A stretch of DNA of 64,000 bases, taken from contig NZ_WEGK01000018.1 of the NCBI RefSeq assembly GCF_009604405.1, forward strand, positions 1 to 64,000, in the 5' to 3' direction. The position numbers and the translations under genes are program-made. The notes under the pieces were generated by a model. The model searched no databases. It was given only the letters and a program-made list of their open reading frames with translations, and was not told the origin of the DNA. This DNA comes from Nocardia macrotermitis. Its GTDB lineage: Bacteria > Actinomycetota > Actinomycetes > Mycobacteriales > Mycobacteriaceae. Shown piece after piece: positions 7,680-15,587 of this stretch (its first letter is position 1; each line of letters begins with the position of its first letter).

Positions 7680-8978
7680 ATGTTGTCGATTCCCTCGAAT
7701 GCCGCCAGGGACTCCTGGATCACCGTGACCGCACCCGCCGACGGACGAATTCTGGGTACGTTGCCGATGCACACACCCGACCGGGTGCACGCGACCGTCG
7801 CCCAGCTGCGCGAGGCGCAGAGCGAATGGCGCGCGATGGGGGTGGTGGGCCGGGTGCACTGGCTCACCGCCTTCCGGGACTGGCTCCTGGACAACGAGGA
7901 TCCGATCGCCGCGCTGCTCGCGGCCGAGACGGGTCGATCCGCCACCGCCGCTCACCAGGAGTTTCGGCTCGGTATCGACACGCTGGACTATCACCGCACC
8001 CGCGGCGCGGACTTCCTGAGCCCGCCCCGCACCCGCGCCGGCCGGGTGCCCGGCGCGGCATTGCGGCTGGCCGTCGCGCACCGGCCGTGCGCGGTCGCCG
8101 GGGTGATCTCCAGCTGGACCGCCCCGATGGCCACGCCGTTGCTGGACGCGGTTCCGGCGTTGCTGGCCGGATCCGCGGTGGTGGCCAAGCCGTCCTCGGT
8201 GACGCCGCTGACGATGCGCGCGCTGGTCACGGGCTGGCTCGATCTGGGTGCGCCGCCGGTGTTCGAGTTCGTCGCCGGGCCCGAGTCCGGTGCGGCGGTC
8301 GTGGATACGGTCGACGCGGTGCATTTCAACGGTTCACCGGAAACCGGCAAGGTGGTGGCGCTGCGCGCGGCCGGTCGGCTCATTCCGTGCGGGTTGGACA
8401 TCGGCGGGAAATCGGCGGCGGTGGTGCTGGCCGGGGCCGATATCGGGCGGGCGGCCACCGGTATCGCGCTGGGCGGGCTCGCGGGCTCGGGGCAGAGCTG
8501 CGCGAGTATCGAGCGGGTGTTCGTGGAATCGGCGATCTACGACGAGTTCCTGGATCGGCTGGTCGAGGAGGTGCTCGCGTTCGGTTCGCACGATCCGGAC
8601 GATTCGACTGTGGAGGTGATGACCTCGGCCGCGCATGTGGACAATGTGCGCGATCAGATCGCCGACGCCATCGTCAAAGGTGCGCGGGTGCGGGTCGGGG
8701 GGAACGGTGAGGGGCAGATCATGCAGCCGACCGTGCTCGCGGACGCCGATCCGGCGATGGCGGTGCTGACCCAGCAGACGCTCGGGCCGGTGTTGCCCGT
8801 GGTTCGCGTCGCGGATGCCGAGCAGGCGATCGCGTTGGCCAACGAGCCGTTCGCGCCGTGCGCGAGTGTGTGGACCGCCGATGATGCCGCCGCCGATGAC
8901 GTGTGGGCGCGATTGACGGCCGCGCGGATCGCGATCAACGACGTGTCGGTTCATCTGGCCACCGCATTTCGCGTGTAG
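7680..8978 (+). CDS. C-terminally truncated aldehyde dehydrogenase with altered active site, 432 aa
   Basis: Aldehyde dehydrogenase fold with the nucleophile intact (GQSC, Cys274) and the cofactor lysine motif VAKPSS kept. The oxyanion asparagine of the usual PWN motif is threonine (SWT, Thr147), and the catalytic glutamate of ELGGK is aspartate (DIGGK, Asp240). The protein stops after INDVSVHL at the point where family members continue with the PFGG motif and about 45 more residues, which complete the oligomerisation arm. ATG 7680 has GGAG 10 bases upstream; a longer in-frame extension to 7533 lacks family similarity. The non-coding tail after the stop is AT-rich. It may be a decaying gene or a repurposed, non-catalytic protein. 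Confidence 0.75.
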   Translation: MLSIPSNAARDSWITVTAPADGRILGTLPMHTPDRVHATVAQLREAQSEWRAMGVVGRVHWLTAFRDWLLDNEDPIAALLAAETGRSATAAHQEFRLGIDTLDYHRTRGADFLSPPRTRAGRVPGAALRLAVAHRPCAVAGVISSWTAPMATPLLDAVPALLAGSAVVAKPSSVTPLTMRALVTGWLDLGAPPVFEFVAGPESGAAVVDTVDAVHFNGSPETGKVVALRAAGRLIPCGLDIGGKSAAVVLAGADIGRAATGIALGGLAGSGQSCASIERVFVESAIYDEFLDRLVEEVLAFGSHDPDDSTVEVMTSAAHVDNVRDQIADAIVKGARVRVGGNGEGQIMQPTVLADADPAMAVLTQQTLGPVLPVVRVADAEQAIALANEPFAPCASVWTADDAAADDVWARLTAARIAINDVSVHLATAFRV

Positions 8979-9064
8979 TTCTTTTATATGTAAATGCTTG
9001 TCCTGCAATGTAATTCGAGAAAAAGGCAATCCGGGTTAGACAATTTCGAACACGGAAGAGAGAG
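8979..9064 (+). other. AT-rich leader segment between truncated ALDH and the next gene
   Basis: About 85 bases with clearly lower GC than all flanking DNA (for example ttcttttatatgtaaatg). No coding similarity is seen. It marks the breakpoint where the aldehyde dehydrogenase loses its C-terminus and also forms the 5' leader of the following mini-ORF. A promoter probably lies here, but I cannot place it firmly. Confidence 0.5.
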
Positions 9065-9127
9065 ATGAGTATTCATTGCGGTTGTGTCTGCGTCGGTGCG
9101 GATTTCGCATTCGAGGGGGTGAAATGA
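9065..9127 (+). CDS. Cysteine-rich 20-codon leader ORF
   Basis: ATG 9065 follows GGAAGAGAG. The short peptide contains HCGCVCVG at residues 4-11, three cysteines alternating with other residues. Its TGA (9125-9127) overlaps the ATG of the membrane protein gene as ATGA. Short cysteine-codon-rich leader ORFs are known in mycobacteria as cysteine-responsive attenuators. Here the cysteine codons are near the start rather than just before the stop, so regulation of that kind is only a hypothesis. Confidence 0.4.
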   Translation: MSIHCGCVCVGADFAFEGVK

Positions 9128-9507
9128 TGAGCAGCTGGCAGATTTTCGTCGTCGTGATGGCGACGGCCGCCGCATTGGCGGTGCTGTTGCTCATCGTGCG
9201 CCCGCCGCGCCGGATGACGCCCGGTCGTAGCGTCGCGGAGATTCGCGCGCGACTGGACGCGGAATCCGCCGGGCCGATCCTGGAGTTGCTGGCGGGGCAC
9301 AGTGCGCCCGAGCAACCGCTCGCGGTGCCCGAGGCGCATCGCGTCATGCAGGAGCATCTGGATTGTGCCGCCGCCTCCTGCGCGCGCAAGGCCGCGGCGC
9401 TGGGGGTGCTGGTCGAGGCGGGGCATCTGAAGCCGCGGACCGCCGCGATCGTCGGAGAGTCGCTCATCTCGGAGCGGCATGCCGAGCCGGTATCCGTGGG
9501 ATCCTGA
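9124..9507 (+). CDS. Single-pass membrane protein of unknown function, 127 aa
   Basis: One N-terminal transmembrane helix (residues about 6-24, WQIFVVVMATAAALAVLLLI), then a basic stop-transfer patch (RPPRRM) and a cytoplasmic helical domain of about 95 residues with an HLDCAAASC segment. The fold was not recognised. ATG 9124 or 9127 follows GAGGGGGTGAA; frame extension upstream to 9076 has no ribosome binding site. The cytosolic cysteines and the cysteine-rich leader in front could hint at redox or metal sensing, but that is speculation. Confidence 0.65.
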   Translation: MMSSWQIFVVVMATAAALAVLLLIVRPPRRMTPGRSVAEIRARLDAESAGPILELLAGHSAPEQPLAVPEAHRVMQEHLDCAAASCARKAAALGVLVEAGHLKPRTAAIVGESLISERHAEPVSVGS

Positions 9508-9653
9508 GAAAAGCGTTGTCGCGCAGGGGCTTTCGGATCGACTTCGGAAGTGGTCGGTGGTCGGCCGGGGCGGTCGTTCCGGATCGGGACTAGGGTGGGG
9601 AATCGACGGATAACCGTCCATTCACTCCCGCCCAGTGCGAAGGAACGACAGTA

Positions 9654-10517
9654 ATGGATCTGAGTCTGCACTACTGGAACTTCTCGACTCCGTCGGATCC
9701 GGCGCGGATCGCGCCGACCCTCGCCCGCACCGCGCAACTCGCCGAGCAGGCCGGTTTCGCGGAGTTCACGGTGATGGACCACTACTTCCAGATGGAGATG
9801 CGCGGTCGCGCCGAGGAACCGATGCTCGAGGCGTACACCACGCTGGGGTACGTCGCGGCGCTGACCGAGCGGATGCGGCTGGCCGTGCTGGTCACCGGCG
9901 TGATGTACCGGTACCCGGGCCTGCTCGCCAAGATCGTGTCCACCCTCGACGTGCTGTCCGAGGGGCGCGCGCAGCTGGGCATCGGCGCGTCCTGGTACGA
10001 GCGTGAACAGCTCGGACTCGGCGTGCCGGTCGTCCCGATGGCCGAGCGGTTCGAGCGCATGGAGGAGACGCTGCAGATCTGCCTGCAGATGTGGAGCGAC
10101 AACAACGGTCCGTACAAGGGCAAGCATTACGAACTCGCCGAAACCCTGTGTGTCCCAGCGCCGTTGACCCGGCCGCGCCCGCCGATCCTGATCGGCGGCG
10201 GCGGTGAGAAGAAGACGCTGTTGCAGGTGGCGCGCTACGCCGACGCGTGCAACCTGTTCGGCACCGGCCTCGAGGATGTCACGCACAAGCTCGAGGTGCT
10301 GCGTGGGCACTGCGAGGCCGAGGGCCGCGACTACGACGTCATCCGCAAGACCCTCACCGCCTTCACCTCCCCGGCCGCGGATCCGGACACCTTCCTCGCC
10401 GAGGCGGAACAGTATGCGGCGCTGGGGATTACGCAGATCGACGTGATGCCCGACGGCGATCCGATCGAATACACCGAGAAGGCCGCGGGCGTGATCGAGC
10501 GGCTCGCCGGGCTGTAG
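9654..10517 (+). CDS. LLM-class F420-dependent oxidoreductase, 287 aa
   Basis: Luciferase-like TIM-barrel enzyme expected to use coenzyme F420. Typical segments include VMDHYFQMEMRG near the N-terminus, ALTERMRLAVLVTGVMYRYP, the LAKIVSTLDVLSEGRAQLGIG cofactor strand and RPPILIGGGGEKKTL before the C-terminal barrel. It has full family length. ATG 9654 has AAGGAA upstream. The substrate is unknown; a second paralogue lies at 36801-37703. It appears monocistronic. Confidence 0.9.
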   Translation: MDLSLHYWNFSTPSDPARIAPTLARTAQLAEQAGFAEFTVMDHYFQMEMRGRAEEPMLEAYTTLGYVAALTERMRLAVLVTGVMYRYPGLLAKIVSTLDVLSEGRAQLGIGASWYEREQLGLGVPVVPMAERFERMEETLQICLQMWSDNNGPYKGKHYELAETLCVPAPLTRPRPPILIGGGGEKKTLLQVARYADACNLFGTGLEDVTHKLEVLRGHCEAEGRDYDVIRKTLTAFTSPAADPDTFLAEAEQYAALGITQIDVMPDGDPIEYTEKAAGVIERLAGL

Positions 10518-10702
10518 TACCCACGCTTCCGGCCCGCTCCGGCAGGCTTGCGGCGGGTGGAACGAAGGGTGAGCGCCCCGCAAAATCGGAGCCGGCCCCG
10601 GGGCGGGGATGTGTGACCGATGCCGTGTTCGCCGGAATCGACCGGTGGGCGCGGCATCGGCGCGTTTCGGGGGTGTGTGCTGGTAGGGGTGGTGCGAGGC
10701 TG

Positions 10703-10730
10703 TTGACCACATACCCGTGGGGGGTATATG
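10703..10730 (+). promoter_or_regulatory. Promoter overlapped by a CsoR-like operator
   Basis: TTGACC (10703-10708) and TATATG (10725-10730) form a promoter with a 16-base spacer. Inside it, ATACCC (10711-10716) and GGGTAT (10722-10727) flank GTGGG, matching the TACCC-n-GGGTA pattern bound by CsoR/RcnR-family metal sensors. Binding would block RNA polymerase directly. The promoter position also excludes ATG 10728 as the start codon. No csoR gene is in the window. Confidence 0.65.
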
Positions 10731-10787
10731 TTGCTGCTGGAGCGCGGCTCGTTCGGGGTCGTGGCTACGGCGGAAACGAGGTGGCTG

Positions 10788-12023
10788 ATGCATGCGGTAG
10801 GGCATATGTTGGCGTTGACCGGGTCGATGACCTGGGAGATTCTGTGGGCGCTGATACTCGGGTTCGCGCTGTCGGCGGTAGTGCAGGCGGTGGTGCGCAA
10901 GTCGACGATCGTGCGGTTGCTGGGGGACGATCGGCCGCGGACGCTGGCGGTCGCGTCGGTGTTGGGGGCGGCCTCGTCGTCGTGTTCGTACGCGGCCGTC
11001 GCGCTGGCGCGGTCCCTGTTCCGCAAGGGGGCGAACTTCACCGCGGCGATGGCGTTCGAGATCGGGTCGACCAATCTGGTCGTGGAACTCGGGATCATTC
11101 TGGCGCTGCTGCTGGGGTGGCAGTTCACCGCCGCCGAATTCATCGGCGGACCGATCATGATCGTGCTGGTGGCGGTGCTGTTCCGGTTGTTCGTGCGGTC
11201 GCGGCTGGTGGAGGCGGCGCGGGCACAGTCCGAGCGCGGGCTGGCCGGATCGATGGAAGGCCATGCGGCCATGGACATGTCGGTCGCGGGCGAGGGGTCG
11301 TTCGGGCGGCGGCTGCTGTCCGGGCGCGGGCTGACCGCGGTATCGCACGTCTTCGTGATGGAGTGGGCCGCGATCCTGCGCGACCTGATCATCGGGCTGC
11401 TGATCGCCGGTGCGATCGGGGCGTGGGTGCCGGATACGTTCTGGCAGCACTTCTTTCTGAGTGATCATCCGCTGCTGTCGGCGATCTGGGGGCCGATCGT
11501 CGGGCCGCTGGTGGCGATCGCGTCGTTCGTGTGCTCGATCGGGAATGTGCCGCTGGCCGCGGTGCTCTGGAACGGCGGCATCAGCTTCGGTGGCGTGACC
11601 GCGTTCATCTTCGCCGACCTGCTGATCCTGCCGATCCTGAACATCTACCGCAAGTATTACGGCACCCGCATGATGCTGACCGTGCTGGGCGTGTTCTACG
11701 TGGCCATGGTCGGTGCCGGGTACCTCGTCGAAATCCTCTTCGGCGCAACGGGACTCGTGCCCGCTGAGCGTAACGCCATGGTCATGGAGGAGGGCATCCG
11801 GTGGAACTACACCACCTGGCTCAACATCGTATTCCTGTTGCTCGCGGCGGTTCTGGTGATCCGGTTCGTGCGCACCGGGGGAATTCCCATGTTGCGCATG
11901 ATGGGTGGTTCACCGGACGCGGAACACGGCCACGCGCACGAACATTCGATGCCTGATCACGGTGACGGCGAACATGCCGATCACCGAGATCACGACGGGC
12001 ACGCCGGTCACGCGGGTGCGTGA
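10788..12023 (+). CDS. Metal/metalloid efflux permease (DUF318/UPF0718, SO_0444-like) with His-rich tail, 411 aa
   Basis: Polytopic permease with about 8-9 helices. Both family signature loops are visible: GAASSSCSYAAVALARS in the first half and FVCSIGNVPLAAVLWNGG in the second, each with a conserved cysteine. The last 30 residues are rich in histidine (GHAHEHSMPDHGDGEH), a probable metal-binding tail facing the cytoplasm. ATG 10788 has GAGGTGG upstream and lies beyond the promoter and CsoR-like operator, which point to copper, nickel or zinc as inducer. The related ArsP group exports organoarsenicals, an alternative. The 3' end overlaps the convergent glycosyltransferase gene by 16 bases. 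Confidence 0.8.
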   Translation: MHAVGHMLALTGSMTWEILWALILGFALSAVVQAVVRKSTIVRLLGDDRPRTLAVASVLGAASSSCSYAAVALARSLFRKGANFTAAMAFEIGSTNLVVELGIILALLLGWQFTAAEFIGGPIMIVLVAVLFRLFVRSRLVEAARAQSERGLAGSMEGHAAMDMSVAGEGSFGRRLLSGRGLTAVSHVFVMEWAAILRDLIIGLLIAGAIGAWVPDTFWQHFFLSDHPLLSAIWGPIVGPLVAIASFVCSIGNVPLAAVLWNGGISFGGVTAFIFADLLILPILNIYRKYYGTRMMLTVLGVFYVAMVGAGYLVEILFGATGLVPAERNAMVMEEGIRWNYTTWLNIVFLLLAAVLVIRFVRTGGIPMLRMMGGSPDAEHGHAHEHSMPDHGDGEHADHRDHDGHAGHAGA

Positions 12024-12700
12024 TGACGTAACTGCTCGACAGCGCGGGAGAAGTGGCCGTGATGTTCGCGGGCCACGGTGAGAGCGTCGTCCGCGGTGTC
12101 GACGTCGGTGAGGACGGGGAGTCGCCGGACCCGGCATCCGCAGCGGCTCAAGGCTTCTCGGGTGAGGTCGCCGGTGTGGGCGGTCGACATGGGAACCTCG
12201 GCGAGGGTGCGGGCGGGTCGGGGGTCGGTCAGGCCCAGGGCCCACCAGCCGCCGTCGGCGGCCGGACCCAGCACGGTGTCGCCGCATTCCAGCAGCAGGG
12301 TCGCCGAGACCGCGAGCAGGGCCGGGCCAGCCTGCGGGGTGTCCATGCCGATCTGGAGGACCGGCAGGCCCGCGCGGGCGGCGTCGGCGTGGGCGTTGGC
12401 CAGGCGCTGGCCGAAGGTTTCGCCACGTTGCGGGATCAGCTCGAATTCGGCCAGGGCCGTGGACAATTCGTCGGACCGCTCGGCCCGGGTGAGGTCGCCG
12501 GTCCAGGCGACCACCCGATGACGCACGCCGCTGTGCCGCACGGCGCGGAGCGTGTCCAGCAGGGCCGCGGCGGCGAGCTGGGCCGCCTCCCGCGGTGAGA
12601 AGTCCGGTGTGAGACGGGTTTTCGCGAATCCGGCGATGGGCGCCTTGGCGATCACCAGCAGGGTGGCGGGGATACCCGCCGAGGAGGAGGTGGTGATCAT
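12008..12700 (-). CDS. DUF2064 / TIGR04282 GT-A glycosyltransferase-like protein, 230 aa
   Basis: Nucleotide-sugar transferase fold of the DUF2064 family. Typical pieces are LLVIAKAPIAGFAKTRLTP at the N-terminus, QIGMDTPQAGPALL in place of the DxD region, VLGPAADGGWWALGL and PMSTAHTGDLTREAL. Cyanobacterial members are called arsenosugar glycosyltransferases; I see no arsenic context here beyond a convergent permease. It starts 4 bases inside the 3' end of the upstream GT2 gene, so the two are translationally coupled and probably act in one pathway. Confidence 0.85.
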   Translation of the reverse strand: MITTSSSAGIPATLLVIAKAPIAGFAKTRLTPDFSPREAAQLAAAALLDTLRAVRHSGVRHRVVAWTGDLTRAERSDELSTALAEFELIPQRGETFGQRLANAHADAARAGLPVLQIGMDTPQAGPALLAVSATLLLECGDTVLGPAADGGWWALGLTDPRPARTLAEVPMSTAHTGDLTREALSRCGCRVRRLPVLTDVDTADDALTVAREHHGHFSRAVEQLRHHAPA

Positions 12701-13362
12701 CGCACGCTCCAGAAGTCCGCGACGGCGCGCACGGTACCGCGGACCGAACCCGAAACCTTGGATACGCCATGGGTTCTCGGCCGGTAACTGATATCGCGCT
12801 CGACGATCCGCCAGCCCGCCGCGCCCGCGCGGATCAGCAGCGCCAGGGGATATCCCGAGCGCGGATGCAGCGGACCCAGCGCGATCAGGCGATCACGCCG
12901 GGTGACCCGCATGGCGGCGATATCGTGCACCGGCAGACCGTGCTGTCGGCGCAGCAGCGCGGCGATCAGCAGATTACCCAGCCGGGCGTGCCAGGGCCAC
13001 GCGCTCGCCCGCACCGGACGGCGGCGGCCCACGACCATATCCACGGTCGGGTCGAATTCGCCCAGCAGACAGGGTAATTCGGCCGCGTCCATGGAGCCGT
13101 CGCCGTCGAGCACCGCGACCAGCGCGGTGTCGGCCGCCCGCACGCCCGCCTCGACCGCCGAACCGTAGCCGGGCACCGGCTCGGTGACCACGGTCGCTCC
13201 GGCGGCCCGCGCTACCGCGGCGGTGTCGTCGGTGCAGGCGTTGTCGACCACGATCACCCGGTATCCGTACGGCATCGCCGCCAGTACGCCGGGTAGTGCC
13301 CCGGCCTCGTTGTGGCAGGGGATGACGACGGTGACGTCCCGCGCGCTCAGTGCATCGCTCAC
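12697..13362 (-). CDS. Family 2 glycosyltransferase, 221 aa
   Basis: Compact GT-A enzyme with VVIPCHNEAGALPGVLAAM, VVDNACTDDTAAVA, the metal-binding DGDGSMD motif and a downstream acidic/aromatic region (SGYPLALLIRAGAAGWRIVE). It resembles dolichyl-phosphate or undecaprenyl-phosphate sugar transferases but has no membrane helices. GTG 13362 is the start, with a weak GAGAG site. It is the first gene of a pair with the DUF2064 enzyme (ATGA-type overlap). The nearby membrane glycosyltransferase-like gene is divergent, suggesting a shared glycan pathway. Confidence 0.85.
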   Translation of the reverse strand: MSDALSARDVTVVIPCHNEAGALPGVLAAMPYGYRVIVVDNACTDDTAAVARAAGATVVTEPVPGYGSAVEAGVRAADTALVAVLDGDGSMDAAELPCLLGEFDPTVDMVVGRRRPVRASAWPWHARLGNLLIAALLRRQHGLPVHDIAAMRVTRRDRLIALGPLHPRSGYPLALLIRAGAAGWRIVERDISYRPRTHGVSKVSGSVRGTVRAVADFWSVR

Positions 13363-13486
13363 CTCTCGACCGTAGGCCCGCGACCACCGATTTCGGCCCA
13401 GGGAACCGATGACGAAAGTATGACGGGACGCGGTGCGACGGTGCCGTGCGGCGAATTCGGCGCCCGGCGCGGCCTAGGGTGAACGG

Positions 13487-14887
13487 GTGCAGCAGGTGAT
13501 TCCCGCCCGGGTCCGGCGTGTCTCGGGCGCACGCGCCGACGTGATCTGCGCGGTCGCGGCCGCGCTGCTGGTCGTGGTGGCGTTCGCGGTGCCGCAGATC
13601 CGCGGCCAGCAGTGGTCGAAACATCTGTACGCCGCGGCCGCGCCGATCTTCGGGATCTGGGGGCCGCACCTCGGCTGGGGGACCGGTCCGGCGATTCTCG
13701 TCGCGGTCCTGGTGGTGCTGCGCGGGCCCGAACTCGCCCGCAGGTTGCCGTGGCGGCCGATGTTGCTGGTCGCCTGGGTCACCTCGATCGCGTGGATCTT
13801 CTCGCTCGCCATGATCGATGGCTGGCAGACCGGTTTCGCGGGGCGGCTCGCGCGACACGAGGAGTATCTCTACGAGGCCGGGCGGATTACCGACATCGGC
13901 GCGATGCTGCGCGAATTCTCCGGTCGCATACTGGATTTCCAGCCGGACTCGTGGGCGACGCACGTCTCCGGACATCCGGCCGGGGCCCTGCTGACCTTCG
14001 TACTGATGGACCGGATCGGCCTGCGTGGCGGGGCGTGGGCGGCCTGGCTGGTGGTCTCGGCGGGCGCGTCCGCGGTCGTTGCGGTCGCGGCAGCCCTGCG
14101 TGCGCTGGGTGCGGAGGATCGAGCCCGGGCCGCGGTGCCGTACCTGGTTCTCGCACCCGCCGCGGTCTGGCTGGGAGTTTCGGCCGACGCGCTGTTCGCC
14201 GGGGTGACCGCATGGGCGGTGGCGCTGCTGGCGATCGCGACCCGGCGCGGTCCGGGGTGGCCTGGGGTCGCGCTGGCGTCCGGTCTGCTGTTCGGTTACG
14301 GGTTGTTCCTGAACTACGGACTCACGCTCATGGTGATCCCCGCGGTCGCGGTGCTGTGCGCGCGCGGCATGCGCGCCGCCCTGCCCGCGGCCGCCACACT
14401 CGTGGGCGTCGCGCTGGTGGTGGCCGCCTTCGCCGCCGCCGGATTCTGGTGGCTCGACGGCTATCACCTTGTGGTGCAACGCTATTACCAGGGCATCGCC
14501 TCGGAACGTCCCTACTCCTACTGGATCTGGGGCAACCTCGCCGCGACCGTCTGCTCGATCGGGTTGGCCGCCGCGGCGGCCCTGCATCGCGTCGTGCGCG
14601 GGGTGCTGGCCGGGGGCACGCCGCGGCCCGCGTGGCCCGCACGCCTGGCCGGGTGGCGGGAGCACGTGGATCCGGCGGCGCTGCTGGCCGCGGCGGGGGT
14701 GCTGGCCATCCTTGCCGCCGACCTGAGCGGCCTGAGCAAGGCCGAGACCGAACGGATCTGGTTGCCGTTCGATATGTGGGTGCTGGCCGGGACGGCGTTG
14801 CTGCCGGCGCGGCGGGTACGGATCTGGTTGGCGCTGCAAGCCGTCGCGGCGCTGCTGCTCAACCATCTGCTGATGACGAACTGGTGA
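13487..14887 (+). CDS. Polytopic membrane protein, GT-C mannosyltransferase-like, 466 aa
   Basis: About 11-12 transmembrane helices with large loops. An acidic/aromatic extracellular stretch after helices 1-3 (RHEEYLYEAGRI...DSWATHVSGHPAG) is the position where GT-C polyprenyl-sugar transferases keep catalytic acids and histidines. Near the C-terminus is LSGLSKAETERIWLPFDMWV, a pattern seen in actinobacterial integral membrane glycosyltransferases. GTG 13487 lies 6 bases after a TAGGGT -10-like element (13475-13480), so the mRNA is probably leaderless. The response regulator starts 4 bases after its stop, so the three genes form an operon. Confidence 0.7.
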   Translation: MQQVIPARVRRVSGARADVICAVAAALLVVVAFAVPQIRGQQWSKHLYAAAAPIFGIWGPHLGWGTGPAILVAVLVVLRGPELARRLPWRPMLLVAWVTSIAWIFSLAMIDGWQTGFAGRLARHEEYLYEAGRITDIGAMLREFSGRILDFQPDSWATHVSGHPAGALLTFVLMDRIGLRGGAWAAWLVVSAGASAVVAVAAALRALGAEDRARAAVPYLVLAPAAVWLGVSADALFAGVTAWAVALLAIATRRGPGWPGVALASGLLFGYGLFLNYGLTLMVIPAVAVLCARGMRAALPAAATLVGVALVVAAFAAAGFWWLDGYHLVVQRYYQGIASERPYSYWIWGNLAATVCSIGLAAAAALHRVVRGVLAGGTPRPAWPARLAGWREHVDPAALLAAAGVLAILAADLSGLSKAETERIWLPFDMWVLAGTALLPARRVRIWLALQAVAALLLNHLLMTNW

Positions 14888-14891
14888 TTCG

Positions 14892-15587
14892 ATGCGCATT
14901 CTGGTGGCCGATGACGACGCCGTGGTCCGGGAGGTGGTGCGCCGCTACCTCGAACGGGACGGCTTCACGGTGGTGGAGACCGCCGACGGTCCCTCGACCG
15001 CGGAAGTGTTGGCGCGCAACGAGATCGCGCTGGTGGTGCTGGACGTGATGATGCCGCCGCCGGACGGGATCGAGCTGTGCCGGGCGGTGCGCGCCGGACC
15101 GCATCCGGATACCCCGATCATTCTGCTGACCGCGCTCGGTGAGGAGGAGGATCGGGTGCTGGGCTTGCAGTCCGGCGCGGACGACTACATCGTGAAGCCG
15201 TTCAGTCCGAGGGAACTGGCGTTGCGGGTGGCCTCGGTGCTGCGGCGGGTGCAGCGTACCGAGGCCCCGGCCGAACAACCGGTATTGCGCAGCGGCGCAA
15301 TCGAATTGCGGCCCGACGCGCAGGCGGTGCTGGTCGACGGCCGCCGGGTGGAGCTGACCGCCCGCGAATTCGATCTGCTGGCCTTCCTGCTCGCGCATCC
15401 ACAGCAGGTGTTCGGGCGGGCCGAACTGCTCGAACAGGTGTGGGGCTGGTCCTTCGGCGATCAGTCCACCGTCACCGTGCACATCAAACGCCTGCGTGCG
15501 AAACTCGGTGCCGCACACCGCATCGAGACGATCTGGGGTCGCGGCTACGCTTGGGGCCGCCCCGGTGACGAGGACGGAGATCGCTGA
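14892..15587 (+). CDS. OmpR-family response regulator, 231 aa
   Basis: Receiver domain with acidic pocket D7-D9, phosphoacceptor Asp51 (VVLDVMMPPPDG), Thr in ILLTALG and the conserved lysine in DDYIVKPFSPREL. A winged-helix DNA-binding domain follows from about residue 130 (LTAREFDLLAFLLAHPQQVF, VTVHIKRLRAKLGAAH). It is encoded in an operon with its kinase, which starts on the last base of this gene's stop codon. Likely targets are the envelope genes around it; this is not shown by sequence. Confidence 0.95.
   Translation: MRILVADDDAVVREVVRRYLERDGFTVVETADGPSTAEVLARNEIALVVLDVMMPPPDGIELCRAVRAGPHPDTPIILLTALGEEEDRVLGLQSGADDYIVKPFSPRELALRVASVLRRVQRTEAPAEQPVLRSGAIELRPDAQAVLVDGRRVELTAREFDLLAFLLAHPQQVFGRAELLEQVWGWSFGDQSTVTVHIKRLRAKLGAAHRIETIWGRGYAWGRPGDEDGDR

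Noticed and set aside
9036..11468. Very long open frame on the minus strand (about 810 codons)
   Set aside because: It is antisense to the F420 oxidoreductase and permease genes, rich in Arg/His/Gln/Pro as typical for GC-rich shadow frames, and shows no family motifs.
12974..14899. Long minus-strand frame opposite the GT-C-like gene
   Set aside because: Low-complexity Arg/Gln/Gly translation without domains; the plus-strand product has clear transmembrane helices.
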